From Prosopocoilus inquinatus (lineage: Eukaryota > Arthropoda > Insecta > Coleoptera > Lucanidae), in the NCBI GenBank assembly GCA_036172665.1, contig CM069869.1, positions 3,348,001 through 3,412,000 on the forward strand: a DNA stretch of 64,000 nt, written 5' to 3'. The position numbers and the translations under genes are program-made. The notes below the pieces were generated by a model, which saw only the letters and a program-made list of their open reading frames with translations, was not told the DNA's origin and did not search any database. How positions within the stretch are numbered: the stretch's first letter is position 1; every line of letters begins with the position of its first letter. Shown here in pieces: positions 1-11,150 of the stretch.

Positions 1-194
1 CCATTAACGAGCGCACTAATGACCACATTAGGCGGACGGGTTCAGCGAAATTCTTGATGCAAGTGCGCACACCATCACCTTCTAATGAGACGGATTAAAC
101 GTAGAATATAGGATCAAGAGGGGTGTTCTTAGAACAAATCAAGAAGAGGTCCTGTATAAACTGGCCGCGTACCCCTGGCAGACCACTTCGAATC

Positions 195-376
195 CTGCTG
201 CCGAACAGGCCAGAACGAAGGCTGTTACTACTGCTGCCGAATAGGCCAGAACGAAGGCTGTTGCTACTGCTGCCGAATAGGCCAGAGCCCAAATCTTGCT
301 ACTACTGCTAAATACCAATAGGCCAGAACCCAGGTTCCAGCTCCGGTTGCCGAATAAACCAGGACAAAAGTATCAG
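195..376 (+). repeat. 36-bp minisatellite, about 5 degenerate units
   Basis: Units begin at 195, 231 and 267 with exactly 36-bp spacing, and two decayed units follow at about 305 and 341. Each unit contains the core GGCCAGAACGAAGGC or a variant. The first three are nearly identical; the last two have drifted. Because 36 is a multiple of three, the array gives a repeated peptide in open frames, but that follows from the period and is not evidence of coding. Confidence 0.85.
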
Positions 377-770
377 CTCCTGCGGTGTAAGGTCTGGGCA
401 ACACACCGCCGGATTCCAAGTCGCGTCTCAAAGGACCACCAAGCTGGCGCCGACACCGGTACCACGCGAACAGACGAAGACGACAATCAAGAGGAGTCAT
501 TACCGGAGACATCAGCATCGACGAGAACTCAAGGACGCCTTGTCAGAAGCTCGCATTCCCTGAGCGGTGTACCCCTTGCCGCCGTCGCCGTAACGATGAC
601 CCGCCATCGTACCAGAGATCGAAGGTTCCACTGGACCATACCGACCGATCGCTCTCACAGTACCTCCACCGACGTACTCCAAGGTATCACCCGTCCAGGA
701 CCACCCATTGGATTCCCGACTTTCTATGTATGGTACAACGCGACTACACCAAGTTAGGAGAAGAGCAATA
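296..770 (+). other. GC-rich open region of unknown origin, possible retroelement end
   Basis: This stretch is clearly richer in G+C than its surroundings. Two plus-strand frames stay open: 296-757 (153 codons) and 391-770 (no ATG). The second is rich in arginine and ends in a basic stretch, then W-I-P-D-F, which loosely recalls the end of LTR-retrotransposon polyproteins. I do not recognise a domain in either frame. A transposon remnant is more likely than a host gene, but the identity is open. Confidence 0.2.
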
Positions 771-2599
771 ATATCGCCAGATAGAATTTTGATGTTTATA
801 TGTTGTATATAACCTATTCCATTAATATAACTCTGCATTTATTGGAAGTTGTGTATTTGTCGGCATTACAAATCGGCTGGGCACGTGACAGCAACGCACA
901 GTGCCCCTACAATGTAAATTGCGTCGTGTTCTATCATACGATAAATAAACAGAATAATCAAAATGGCACGTCACGATTTCTGTTGGACTTCAAATGCGTC
1001 ATTGTAATCAACTCTCAAACGCAAACAAACGTCACGGAGCAGCGCCGCCACACATGGGCACGTTGAACTTCAGTTTCGTTGGTTGTTGCCAAGTGTCGTG
1101 CACCGATGACCTTCGAAACACACTGTTACTAAGCGATGACCACTTATGAAACTCCGCTGCGTAGGTAAATTGCATACGCCCGCGATAGAGAAATACTTTT
1201 TGCTGAAGAAAGCGAATAAACGATAGAGCGGGAAAGAAAAAAGCAGTAGAAAGGCGGATTTCTTTAGTAAAACAAAGAAATCAATTGTTAGCGTGGTTCA
1301 CACTAGTATCATCGACAAACTTTTTATTCGTAGTAGACACGGGTTAACTGCTCGGAAAAATTTGATTACGGGAAATCAAACGTCACTCTAGGCGCAAATT
1401 ATTCCAATAACACAAACACATAGTGCACCTTGTAGTGTCCCAACGCAAAGTGAAGTTGCAAGCGGTTACCAAAAACGAGCAAACAACACCCAAAATTGGC
1501 GACCAATCAAAACACTGAAATAGATCACGTGATCATTTAGAACCAATGAAAGCTTTGACATCAACGGGATCTATGCAGAAGACGCACGGTTACCACCGCA
1601 CAACCAAACGAGCAAACCTATACCACTTGTGGTTGCTGAAAGTAACCAAGAATTTACAGTTTAAACAGCGACATTCTACGATCGCTTTTTGCCCAAATAG
1701 GGCTGAAACAGCTGTACAGAGGTTAATTGAGGAATTCACTGCAATCAAAAATCGATTTGGAAAAAAAATTTTCAAGAATTTACACATAACAGCTTGTCAA
1801 ATGGAGTCAGTAATTTCGCTAAACGCATAGAGAAGTGCATTTCGCTGTTTTGTTGCCTGTGGCTGTTTTGTTTGCTCACTCAAACCGGAATGCTCTAGGG
1901 CCATATGATACTACGATAGTGCCTTTCAGAGCCTGACAACTACAGTATTCAGGTTTTTATGCCCAGCGATTTTTGTGCGCGAAGTAGTCGGTGATGCTTC
2001 TTTTTATTCTTCGTAGTTAGGTTTCTTATGATGGGCTACTTTTTACTATGGGATTTATTTTATCATGGATTCTTCCTATTGAAATTGCTTCGAAGCCGAG
2101 CCTTGTTACAATAGAAATTTGTCTTCGGAAAATTCTTTTGTTCCGCCGCGTTTTTGGTATTTCAGATTTTCTTTGGACAGGTGTCGTATGTGTCACCTTT
2201 AGGAAGTGTTGGGACTTGTCGGAATTTGCACGCGCCGAAGTGGTGAGAGTGAGAGGGTTTACGTAAAGGGGTCTCGACATCTTGTTCGCATTCGACTTGG
2301 CGTTGGCCGTCCTTTGATTTGTTGCGGTGAAATTTTTGTTTGGCTTTTACATAGTCGATTTTATCGCCTCCTCCATTGAGCGAAGATCACTTTGGTGCGG
2401 ATTTGAGGCAAATTTGGTTCTTTTCAACGCTGGATGAGGGCGCTGGGACACTGTCGCTGCCTTTGGAATATAATAAAATCCTACTTTTTACGTTCATTCT
2501 GATTTTAAGCGACCATTTGGACGCGGGGCGTTGAGTCACATCATCGTCTTTCCATTAGTAGTGTTGAAGTTTCTCTACTCTCCCCAACCCCTATTTGTT
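771..2599. other. No gene recognised
   Basis: AT-rich sequence. The longest plus ORF (1546-1830, 94 codons) starts with ATG and ends at a TAG but has no domain I recognise. The G+T-rich stretch 2030-2600 may be the upstream part of the repeat that follows at 2600, but I could not align it to the other copies. Confidence 0.4.
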
Positions 2600-3500
2600 G
2601 CTCTGGCCCTTTTTGGTTAGTTGTTTATAACTCGTTCGGAGTGTATATTTCTTTTAAAAAATCTCTTTAATTGCTGTTAAATGTTAGGAGCTCCTTCAGA
2701 GCTGTGATTGTGTGAGATTTGTTCAACTTTTGAAGGTTTCTTTATTTTTGAGTGGAAAGTTTAAAGATTCTAGAATTTGTATTTCATATATTCATATTTT
2801 GTGTGTTTTTGCGAATACTGATGCTGTTATATTTACACCATGTAAGCCGACGCGTGAGTACTCCCGTAAACGCGTTATTTTGCCCATGTTTTGGGCTATC
2901 GTTAACTCTTATTTAAAGTTTGATCATTTGACCGTCCCGTTTTGGGCGGATGTGTACCTATTCCAGTTTTGTACAGGCGTGTTAAAACCTTGACTTGCGG
3001 CCGTAGTGTCTTCCTTTTGTATGTCATCGTCAGGGGAACACCATTGCGGGGATTTTGCGAGGCTTACGGGAAAGCGTTCACACTTGAATACGAGTTGTAG
3101 GGTGTTGGGCACTTTCGGACTAATTAGAATACACACCACTGATTGTGCATCCTCTTTAGGTTACATAACCACTGCTGGGTGGCGCCCTATCCGATAACAA
3201 CTTTAAATCTTCCCACGATCATCTCCAGGCCAAAGCTACGTAACCGTATTCAACAGCAAGGTCCTCGAGGGTCCGACCGACTCGGTTCTGAGTGTAAGGT
3301 AAGTTACGGATTGGCACAGGTCCTTCTCCATTTTCCTTTTATGGTTTTGGCCGCAACAGCGCTTGTCGTCATCTCTGGCAAAGAGATTTTGACAACTGAC
3401 AACCTAACGAATTAAGTAGCGTCATTGAGGTCCTTGTACGTGGTATTACGTGTATTAACACATGGTTACTTGTTTTTAATTTCTGTTTTGAGGACTCGAA
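2600..3500 (+). repeat. Dispersed repeat family, copy A
   Basis: This block aligns by eye with 48140-49330 on the same strand. Shared landmarks are the motif GAGTACTC in GTAAGCCGACGCGTGAGTAC at about 2844 (compare 48256, 48792 and 41739), the core GGGTGGCGCCC at about 3178 (compare 49085), and the following CTCGAGGGTCCGACCGACT at about 3264 (compare 49177). Small ORFs within it are not conserved between copies, so it is treated as non-coding repetitive DNA. The element class is unknown; an LTR or other retroelement is possible. Confidence 0.6.
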
Positions 3501-6347
3501 GTCGCATTCAAGTTAAACTATTGTCACGCGTCGGTCGTCTTCAGCAGATTACGAGCCGTCGACGTCCAGACGCGGGGGTTGCGTAACTTGGGGGTGAAAA
3601 GGAAGTAACAGGGAAACTGCAAACCAACTCATTAAAACAACAAGGATTACCTTTATTGTTTAAAGGTCAGAAATATAGATAACTGTATCCCACGACGACG
3701 ATCAGATTAACTGATATCTTTTACAAATTACGCACATCTTTTATACTGCCAATGTACGTGACGTCATGACCAAATTCCGCAAAATTTTAATTGAACCCGT
3801 ATTTTGCTTGGTTGCATAAAAGGTGATGTCAGGATTTTCACGTGGTTTCCAATCGTCATTTCTATTAAATCGTGAATTAATTGATTGTGTTTAAACACAT
3901 ATACAATGCCCTAGTTATTTGCGTATTTGCAACTTTGCGGATTTACGCTACAAGTTCATCGCCTGAGTCGTTGCACCAGCAAACCGCTTATTAGCAAATA
4001 ATTCGTATTGCATTAGAAAAAATACATTTTAAATTAATTAAATACGATTTTCAAATTTTCCGTAATCGTGACACTTTGTCATTTCTGTTTTGTAACGTTT
4101 TGTAAACGAAATACAGGTCCCGTTATTTGGTTACAGGACGATTGTTCATGGATTCAAATTAATCCTTAAGTATTTTACATTCTAGATAAAACAATCCAGA
4201 CCTTAGTCAGCTCATGAAAAACTAATTATCCACTAAAGAAACATCTGTTTTTAAATTGATATGTATTTAATTTAAGGAATTTTTATGAAGCTTTTGCCAT
4301 TAAGAAAATATTTTTTTTGATAAATTTTGTACATTCCATTTATTTAGAAAATTAAAGACGTTGATTTAGTCTGCTTAAAAAAAAATTCAAAGCAATTTCG
4401 CTGCAGCTAGATATTTCTGGGCTTCAAAGGCGTGCCTTAAGGGATTGTTAAAATTGCTAAGCCGGCGAGGAGGATTAAAGCAGCGGAAAATTAGCAAAAT
4501 AAATTAAAGAATCATTACACGGCAAGGGAATTACATTAGCTAATTTTTGCGCAAAAACTTGAGGCTTGCGTCCGTTCCTGGAAAAGTTCTAGAAAGAAGC
4601 CAAAGTAAAAAGGCGAGATATTTTTAGATCTGCGTCGGATTAAAAAATAAGCAGCACGCTTCCGGCGTTTCTTAATACGCGTCCGTTTAATATTGCAGAT
4701 TCAGGTTTGCAACGGAGGGATTATTCGTATAGTCCGGATTATTTTCTAAGCGTTAAAAATTTTATCGCGAAACGTGGAACGTTCGAACCGTAGCTGTAGG
4801 TAGGTAGGTCGTCGTAAATTTTTTAATATCAACGCAAGTAAAAGGGAGCACGGGGTTTTGCGCCAGGCAGCACATTTGCGGGCGCACTATTTATAATCGT
4901 GAATTGTATTTTAATGCGTTCATATTGCATTCTTTGAAAAGCTTGCTCTCGATAACCTGTCGAGCGCGCCAATATTTTTGAAGTAATCCGAAATTCCGTG
5001 TAGCGTTCGTTGTACCGGAGCTTTGGGCTTTCCCGCTTTCTGTTTATCACTTTCATAAAGCGGGACAATAACGCTGGGGGGAGAGGGAAGGGGCGGGGGA
5101 GACGTCGGCGTCGATACGTTTTCCACGGTAGGTACAATCGAGAAAACAAATTGAGAAAAATGCCATCACGTTGAAAAAGGGACATAACGTAGCCATTGTC
5201 GCATTTGCACGTTCCGGGCGCGAGCAATGGAGAGCGGATCTGTTGCAAGCCCCCCCCCTTACCCGCGCCCCCCAGCTTTTAGTTTTATTTGCATGAAGAT
5301 GGACTCTCCGGAAAACATGTCCAACGTTGACTAGTTTTTTCTCACACTCTCATCGCAGATGTTTTATTATTGTGACCAGGCGACGGATGCAGCACAAGGG
5401 GGAGGGGGAGGGAAGACGGACGGCGGCGGCAAATTGCCCCCTCATGTAATTAGACTAATCAGTCCTTATTACTCCTTCAATTGTTTCTAATTGACGCATT
5501 GTGTCGAGACAATCAAGCACAAGTGGGCCTCGACTCTCTCCCTCTCCTCAGTGAAGGAACTCTCGGCCATCTGCCGCGCAGGAGTATCCATCAGAGGCGA
5601 CGTGCATCGCTCACGGATTTTTCAAATTTCATACGAGAAACGTAGCTTTTTGTTTTGCGAAAACGAGTGATTCATTACACCCTATTCTTTATGAGAGACG
5701 CCCCCGTGTTTGTTTATTATAAATACAAAGCGACCGCCGCTCCTATTTAATAAAATCCTGCGAGGCGGCGGCCGTCGCCGCCTCCTATTTTTATAGGAAA
5801 CCGCTCGCGGACACTGTTTTCATTAATTTTATGCAAATATTCTACGTCGAAACTCGCGCGCGCAATACTGCATTACAATGAAGATTTATTTCATCACGGG
5901 CACGCTCAAGCAAAAACCGTAGATTACGAGCTGAAACCTATTACATCGCTAATGGATGTTAGCACAGCGCATCAAAAAGAAACAAAATATATTTTGGTAA
6001 TAGATAAAAATTTCATAGTGTATATCGGTAGAGTACATCAACCCTTTAATGAACTGCGGGTGTCGCCAATAAGCGACTTCTGTCGAAAACTCGCGTACAA
6101 CAAGCGTAAAGCAATGAAATTGTTTTACCATTCCTCGAACCGAGGTCTAAATATGAAGCCTGCTACCACTCCGATTCAACTGTCGAAGCAAGTCATATTT
6201 CATTTTTATTTATCGTCAAAATTAATCGGTAATAACGTTGAGTCTTTAATCAGAGAACAAGAATTAAAGCACAGAAAGTCACTTCCTTTATTGGTACTAT
6301 TAACTGTACTAAATTAGGTTACAAGTTGCAGATATATATTAAGGCAA
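3501..6347. other. Unique AT-rich DNA with a GC-rich island, no gene recognised
   Basis: No protein domain was recognised. At 5070-5100 and 5250-5270 there are purine-rich and C runs, and 5400-5900 is relatively G+C-rich with a palindromic GCGGCGGCCGTCGCCGC at about 5764. The mixture of AT-rich homeodomain-like words and GC blocks could be regulatory DNA, but conservation with other species would be needed to show that. Confidence 0.3.
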
Positions 6348-7025
6348 GTCGGCCTGCTTTTTAAGAATGGCGAAGTAAATAACCCTAGAAATTACCGACC
6401 CATATCCATAATCCCTTTCAAAGATCAGCTTATAAAGTACTTAACACAGGAGAATTTATTAAGTCCAAACCCATTTGGTTTCTCGAAAAAATCAAATATT
6501 ACAAAAGCAGTGTTATCAGTAGTCGAAAACATAGTTACAAATTTTGAAAATGGAGAAACAACAGCGGCTATTTTGTGTGATCTGTCGAAAGCTTTCGACT
6601 GTGTTTCATATTCAGTATTAATAGAAAAATTATAATTCTATGGAGTTCGTTATTTACGGTTATAGTTCATCAAAAGTTATTTATCAAACAGGAAACAATT
6701 TGTAATTTACAATGGACAGACGTCAATGGCAAAAACTGTCCAACACGCAGTTCCTCAAGGTTCAGTTCTGGGTCCGGTGCTATTTACAATTTACATAAAT
6801 GATCTCATACGCCACTTATCTCCGACTGAATATATACTGTTCGCGGAAGATACAATCATTATAAACTACTCAAAACAATTAAGAGGTCAAGTTTTTAAAC
6901 GACTGTGTATACCTGAAATTGGACTTTACCCTTATGTAAAATCAGTAATTTCAAAACTCACAGTCTTTATGAACACTAGTTTAAGGTTTGCAATTCATAC
7001 ATCGACATTTTGTAACAAAAATTGA
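6348..7025 (+). pseudogene. Non-LTR retrotransposon reverse transcriptase, decayed
   Basis: One reading frame carries reverse-transcriptase signatures in order: N-Y-R-P-I-S-I at about 6390, DLSKAFDCV at about 6580, PQGSVLGPVLFTIYINDL at about 6750, and the palm-motif region LFAEDT at about 6840. The usual FADD catalytic motif reads F-A-E-D, so a catalytic aspartate is lost. In-frame stops are at 6633-6635 (TAA) and 6663-6665 (TAG). Sequence between the RPISI motif and the next conserved block is missing, consistent with an internal deletion. The rest of the element (5' ORF, endonuclease, 3' end) was not found. The clade is uncertain (Jockey- or CR1-like). Confidence 0.9.
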
Positions 7026-8399
7026 AAATTAACCAAGAACAAACCAAGTTTGACCCCTTAATTATTTTGAGTAGTTTATTATATTAAATTTGTTTACATT
7101 AGACATGCAAATCACTTAATATTAAAAAACATACGTTTAATAACAAGCCGGCGAAATTCCTTACAATTAAATTTGTACAAAGTGTTAAATAATAACATCA
7201 AAAACTGAAACTATAAATCCTTCAAAACTAAATTACTCAATTTTATGGTAAACAGATGCTTCTATTCCATTCAAGAATATTTAGATAACGTACATGACGT
7301 ATTAATCTAGCTAAGTTTTTTAGAAAAAATGATCTATATAAATATATATCATGGCATATCATATTTTTTAGATCAAATGTTTATAATTATCACCTTATAC
7401 TGAACAAAAACTTACTTAATATTACTGTTATTGCACATACCATATATATACAGCGTGTTCTTTTACTGTGTGCAAATATTTAAACCTGCAATATATCACC
7501 ATAAATGGCAACGAATGAACTCATATGTTCTTAACATAAATGTAATAGTTTTCGAGAAAAATTCAGTGGCAGATTTTCACTAAACCGTTTGAGAACTGCT
7601 GGCATAGCTAAACGTGGAACGCGATCGTCTTTTCACGACCCGTAGCCGAAGTAGGCCAAGGTCAGTGTCTTACTGGATCTTGGGCACGAACGACGTACAT
7701 CAGCGCCGCTATGATTAGCTGATCGATCAAAGCGTTCACAATTTAAATTAACTTCACCGCAGGTATTTACAAGTTTTAGTATTTTAAATTAAAATCTAGT
7801 ACAATTCAAGAAGCTGCGGTTCATAATTGCCGAACAATTTAAAAACGAGTTAAAACAAATTTTAATTTCTCTATCCATATTATTCTTAAAAGACATGAAA
7901 ATTTTACATTTACTTTGTTTCCAAGGACCCTATGTAGTAATACTTTCATAGCTAGCAACGAGATTGCAGCAAAAGTTTATTTGCGTAAAAGGGTGAAGGA
8001 AGAATATTTTTAACGCGCTTGCCTAACTGGTGCATAAATTTTCATCGATAGTTGACATCGTAAAACAAATAAATGTTAAAATTTTAAATAAAATAATTAA
8101 TAAACGATATCAGTGATTATTATTACGAAACTCTGCGTTGAACATCGAGGGTGGTATCGGTGGGCCTGTTCATATCAAGAGGAAGGCGAAGTTGACCTTC
8201 CCACCTTTCTCGCACATTTCAGCGGTTCCAAACAAGTGATCCATCCGAAATCTTTTGGCTATGATAAGGTAGCCACCAAAAAATATCCGCAGAAGGTAGC
8301 ATTTCGTGTACTTACACTAAGTCAGTTCTTTAAAGATATTCATGTTGAACTATTTTCGTCTCTTCAGTTTAACTATGATGACGGTATACTAACTACCTT
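7026..8399. other. No gene recognised
   Basis: AT-rich. At about 7451 a CAGCGTGTTC stretch resembles ends of small insect repeats, but no partner end was found. The plus ORF at 8113-8403 has no recognised domain and adjoins the mariner relic, so it is not called. Confidence 0.35.
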
Positions 8400-8815
8400 A
8401 TAAAAAAAATTCTTCGGAACAGGATCACCCATTGCAATCAATTCTCTGTTTATAGTTGTGGATCCACGTTTCATAGATAATAATGAATCGACCGACTCGT
8501 TTCGCTTAAGTCGCTACAATTGGACCGCAGAAGTGTTTACTCGAATGCGTTTTTAGTCCAAAGTGAGTGTGCAGAAAAGTCACCCAATGCGCAGATCCGT
8601 TTCCCATACACAATTCTTCGTGCAAAATACGATGAAAATGTTCCTTCGAATTGCCCACCACAGTCTTTACCATTTCTCTCTCGTCGTTGATGGTAGTCGC
8701 TGTTTTTTGGCGTCCAGAACGCTCATCATCAACCAAGCTGCTACGACCACATCTCAGTTCAACTCCCCATCGGGCGAAATTCTTGTAAACATAGTCCAAT
8801 TCGCCCTAAATTTGC
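8400..8815 (-). pseudogene. Mariner-like transposase fragment, decayed
   Basis: On the minus strand 8799-8506 reads K-N-F-A-R-W, then CGRSSLVDDERSGR and KTATT, matching the linker after the helix-turn-helix region of mariner transposases. In the same frame, past a stop at 8506-8508, comes YETWIHNYKQ at about 8475-8446, matching the GDETWIHHY block around the first catalytic aspartate. That aspartate is replaced by tyrosine here. Another in-frame stop follows, then CSEEF. The segment between the two blocks is shortened. No terminal inverted repeats were identified. It is an old, inactive copy, and distinct from the well-preserved mariner at 32420. Confidence 0.8.
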
Positions 8816-9639
8816 AAAGAGGTAAAGAACGTACTCACGTTTCCTTGTTTACAGAAATGCTGATTCAGTTTGCTACGTAAAATAAAGCTTACATTCAAAT
8901 TTGCAACGTAACAATAGTTACCGAAAATTAAAATTGTGCCCTCTAGTTTTCACATCCACAACTATTCATGTTTTTATAATATTCCTGATTTTTATATTTC
9001 TAAACTTCAATTTGACACTATTAATTATTAATCAGAATGTTTGAAGTTTCTCAACATCTTCCCTTCATGTGATAGCTGGTGATGTTCCTCCCTTGTAGTG
9101 GAGTGGTCGTGTGCAGATCCTGACGTTGTGGTGGCGTTGAGGGCACGTGGCGGAAATGTTGAGGATGCACGGTAGCAGCATCGAGGATACGTATAGGCGT
9201 TGTTGAAGACACATGTTGACGGCATGCATTAACCAAATAACAATATTAAAGGATACGTTACAGTTTTGTGGTCCGAAAGTTGGTTATACTGTATCCTGTT
9301 ATCAAACATCTGTCGGTTTCGTTCAATGTCAGACGTCGTAGCGACATTTCGTGGCGGTTCGCTGAGCTAGCGTTGCGACGCGTGGAACAATGACCTAACA
9401 AGATGCTATGATGTAGAGCGTCGTCGTTCGAATGGTGTCGAAGCAGATAGACAGCAAACGCAAAAGTATTGCCGAAAGACAGATTATTCCGAAAACGATA
9501 CGAGGGAGGAACTAAATAAGCGGAATTCTACGTGGGAACAAAGAAATCTAATATGATCATGGGTCATTGGAATACCGTCGCATAAATCAAAACGCTGAAA
9601 CGGAAGATCCGCTGCTACTTACCTGCTTAGGTATCTGCA
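8816..9639. other. No gene recognised
   Basis: Mixed-composition DNA. Overlapping minus ORFs at 9028-9236 have no recognisable domain. Nothing else could be supported. Confidence 0.35.
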
Positions 9640-11150
9640 AGTGATCACCGTGACAGACGTTTCGGCGTCGCCGGCCAGCCCCAGTGGGATAGGGTGGGTT
9701 TATGCAAAGTCTTCACAAACAAGATAAAAAAAAGGAAAGGCGCCACTTAATTTTTTTGGCTATGGGGGACCGCGGGAAAATCAAGAAAACGCGACTCCTC
9801 CAAAATATTTACAACACTTTAGTTCATTTACAAAAAAAAAAAAAAAACAAAAATAGAACACACCATCAATACATTAATGAAAGGTCAGCAACGACCTGCG
9901 CAAAAATAATTTAAACGTAAGTTAACTTATGCAGTAAGCGGCGGATACATTAAATAGACTCAAATTTGCGGACCGGAACAAAATCACGCCGCACACAGTC
10001 CAAGCAACTGTCTACAATTTCGTCGTGAACAAAATTAAAATTAAAGCGTCGTGCCGCGCAAAGACGTACTTGTAAGGTAACCGAATTAAATTAAAGTGCA
10101 ACACGGGTAAACACGCTTTTCACGAAAAAAAAATAAATAATAACTTGGTCCGACCTGGTTAGCTGAAGATGTCCTCCACCAGTGGGTCATGCGTCGTGCT
10201 TCCCGGCGGAGAGGGGAAGAGACCTGGGGCACGTCGTCGGTCTGGGCGGTCAGGAGTATCCAAGCCTCGGGGAAATCCGATCGGCGTAAATAGGCGTCGA
10301 GAAAGGTGTCCCTGAAAATGCGGCGATAACAGCCGGAACAAAAGGATCCACAGAAGTTACGTGAAACGATACGTAAGTGCAAACGTATACGTAAAGATAC
10401 GGTAAACGTGAAAATAAACGTCACGGTAAACGTAAAGGTAAAGGGTAAAACCTGTAAGGAAGAAAAGTACACAATAGAAACGTTCGAAGCGAATCAAAAC
10501 ATCAACGAGTGGACTCACCTGTTCACAGAGCTACTTGGGGGAACAGGCGTAGAAAATGAGAACGCATTAATGGACTTCGACTCAGCGGATTAATCCAGCA
10601 ATAAAGCTGCTGTTGAATTCCCCAACACACATTTTGGGCGAAAACACACACTTAAATTCACAAAAGCAAATCGTGCTGTTACGTCGAGAGATACAGCGGA
10701 AATGAGTTCTGAAATCTCTCCGAACAGGCGGGTGAAAAAGAGACGGGGTAAGAGAAAAGAAGAGGTGAAATGCAAACACCAACCGCTACAGAATCTTATG
10801 TCAACAACAACCAATGGGCTCAAATACCGGGAGTCAATTTCTATACAGCCTCCGTGAGAACGAAGACGCTGGTGTCGAAATGTTGTGCAAGATTGCGTAA
10901 CTCTAAAAAATGCTAAATAAAGAATCAATTCGACCGAAAATTAACTTTAAAATCCCAATTTTCCCTTATCCTAATTTTTACAGGAAAACTTACAACACTG
11001 GGGATTCACTTTGAAAGCAAATCGACGAAAAGCAAAGAGTTCGCTTGGGCGGGTCTGCGAAAATATTCCACGGGAAACAATATACAGGGTGTTTTGGGGT
11101 CGGGCAGAAATTGAACGGTAACACCGCTTGGAATAAGCTGTTTATAACAT
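9640..11150 (-). mobile_element. Unclassified ~1.3-1.5 kb repeat, copy 1 (minus orientation)
   Basis: Read on the minus strand, this block aligns in order with 35480-36710 on the plus strand. Matches include the segment ending CACCCTGTATATTG (11085 region versus 35510), a GCCCATTGGT block (10820 versus 35785), GTTTTCGCCCAAAA (10640 versus 35960), CTACGCCTGTTCCC (10545 versus 36062), and a nearly perfect core of about 45 bases with CCCACTGGGGCTGGCCGGC (9690 versus 36648). Common order over more than 1 kb shows one ancestral element in two opposite copies. No coding domain is recognised. The minus ORF 10990-11340 (116 codons) has a hydrophobic N-terminus, but the part shared with copy 2 is not open there. 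Confidence 0.7.

Noticed and set aside
195..376. 36-bp repeats as a possible CRISPR array
   Set aside because: The units are contiguous without unique spacers, and the window is eukaryotic.
4829..5248. 139-codon minus ORF
   Set aside because: Low-complexity proline- and arginine-rich translation over a purine tract; no domain, and another long frame overlaps it.
8113..8403. 96-codon plus ORF next to the mariner relic
   Set aside because: No domain recognised; opposite strand to the transposase and without a promoter or splice signal.
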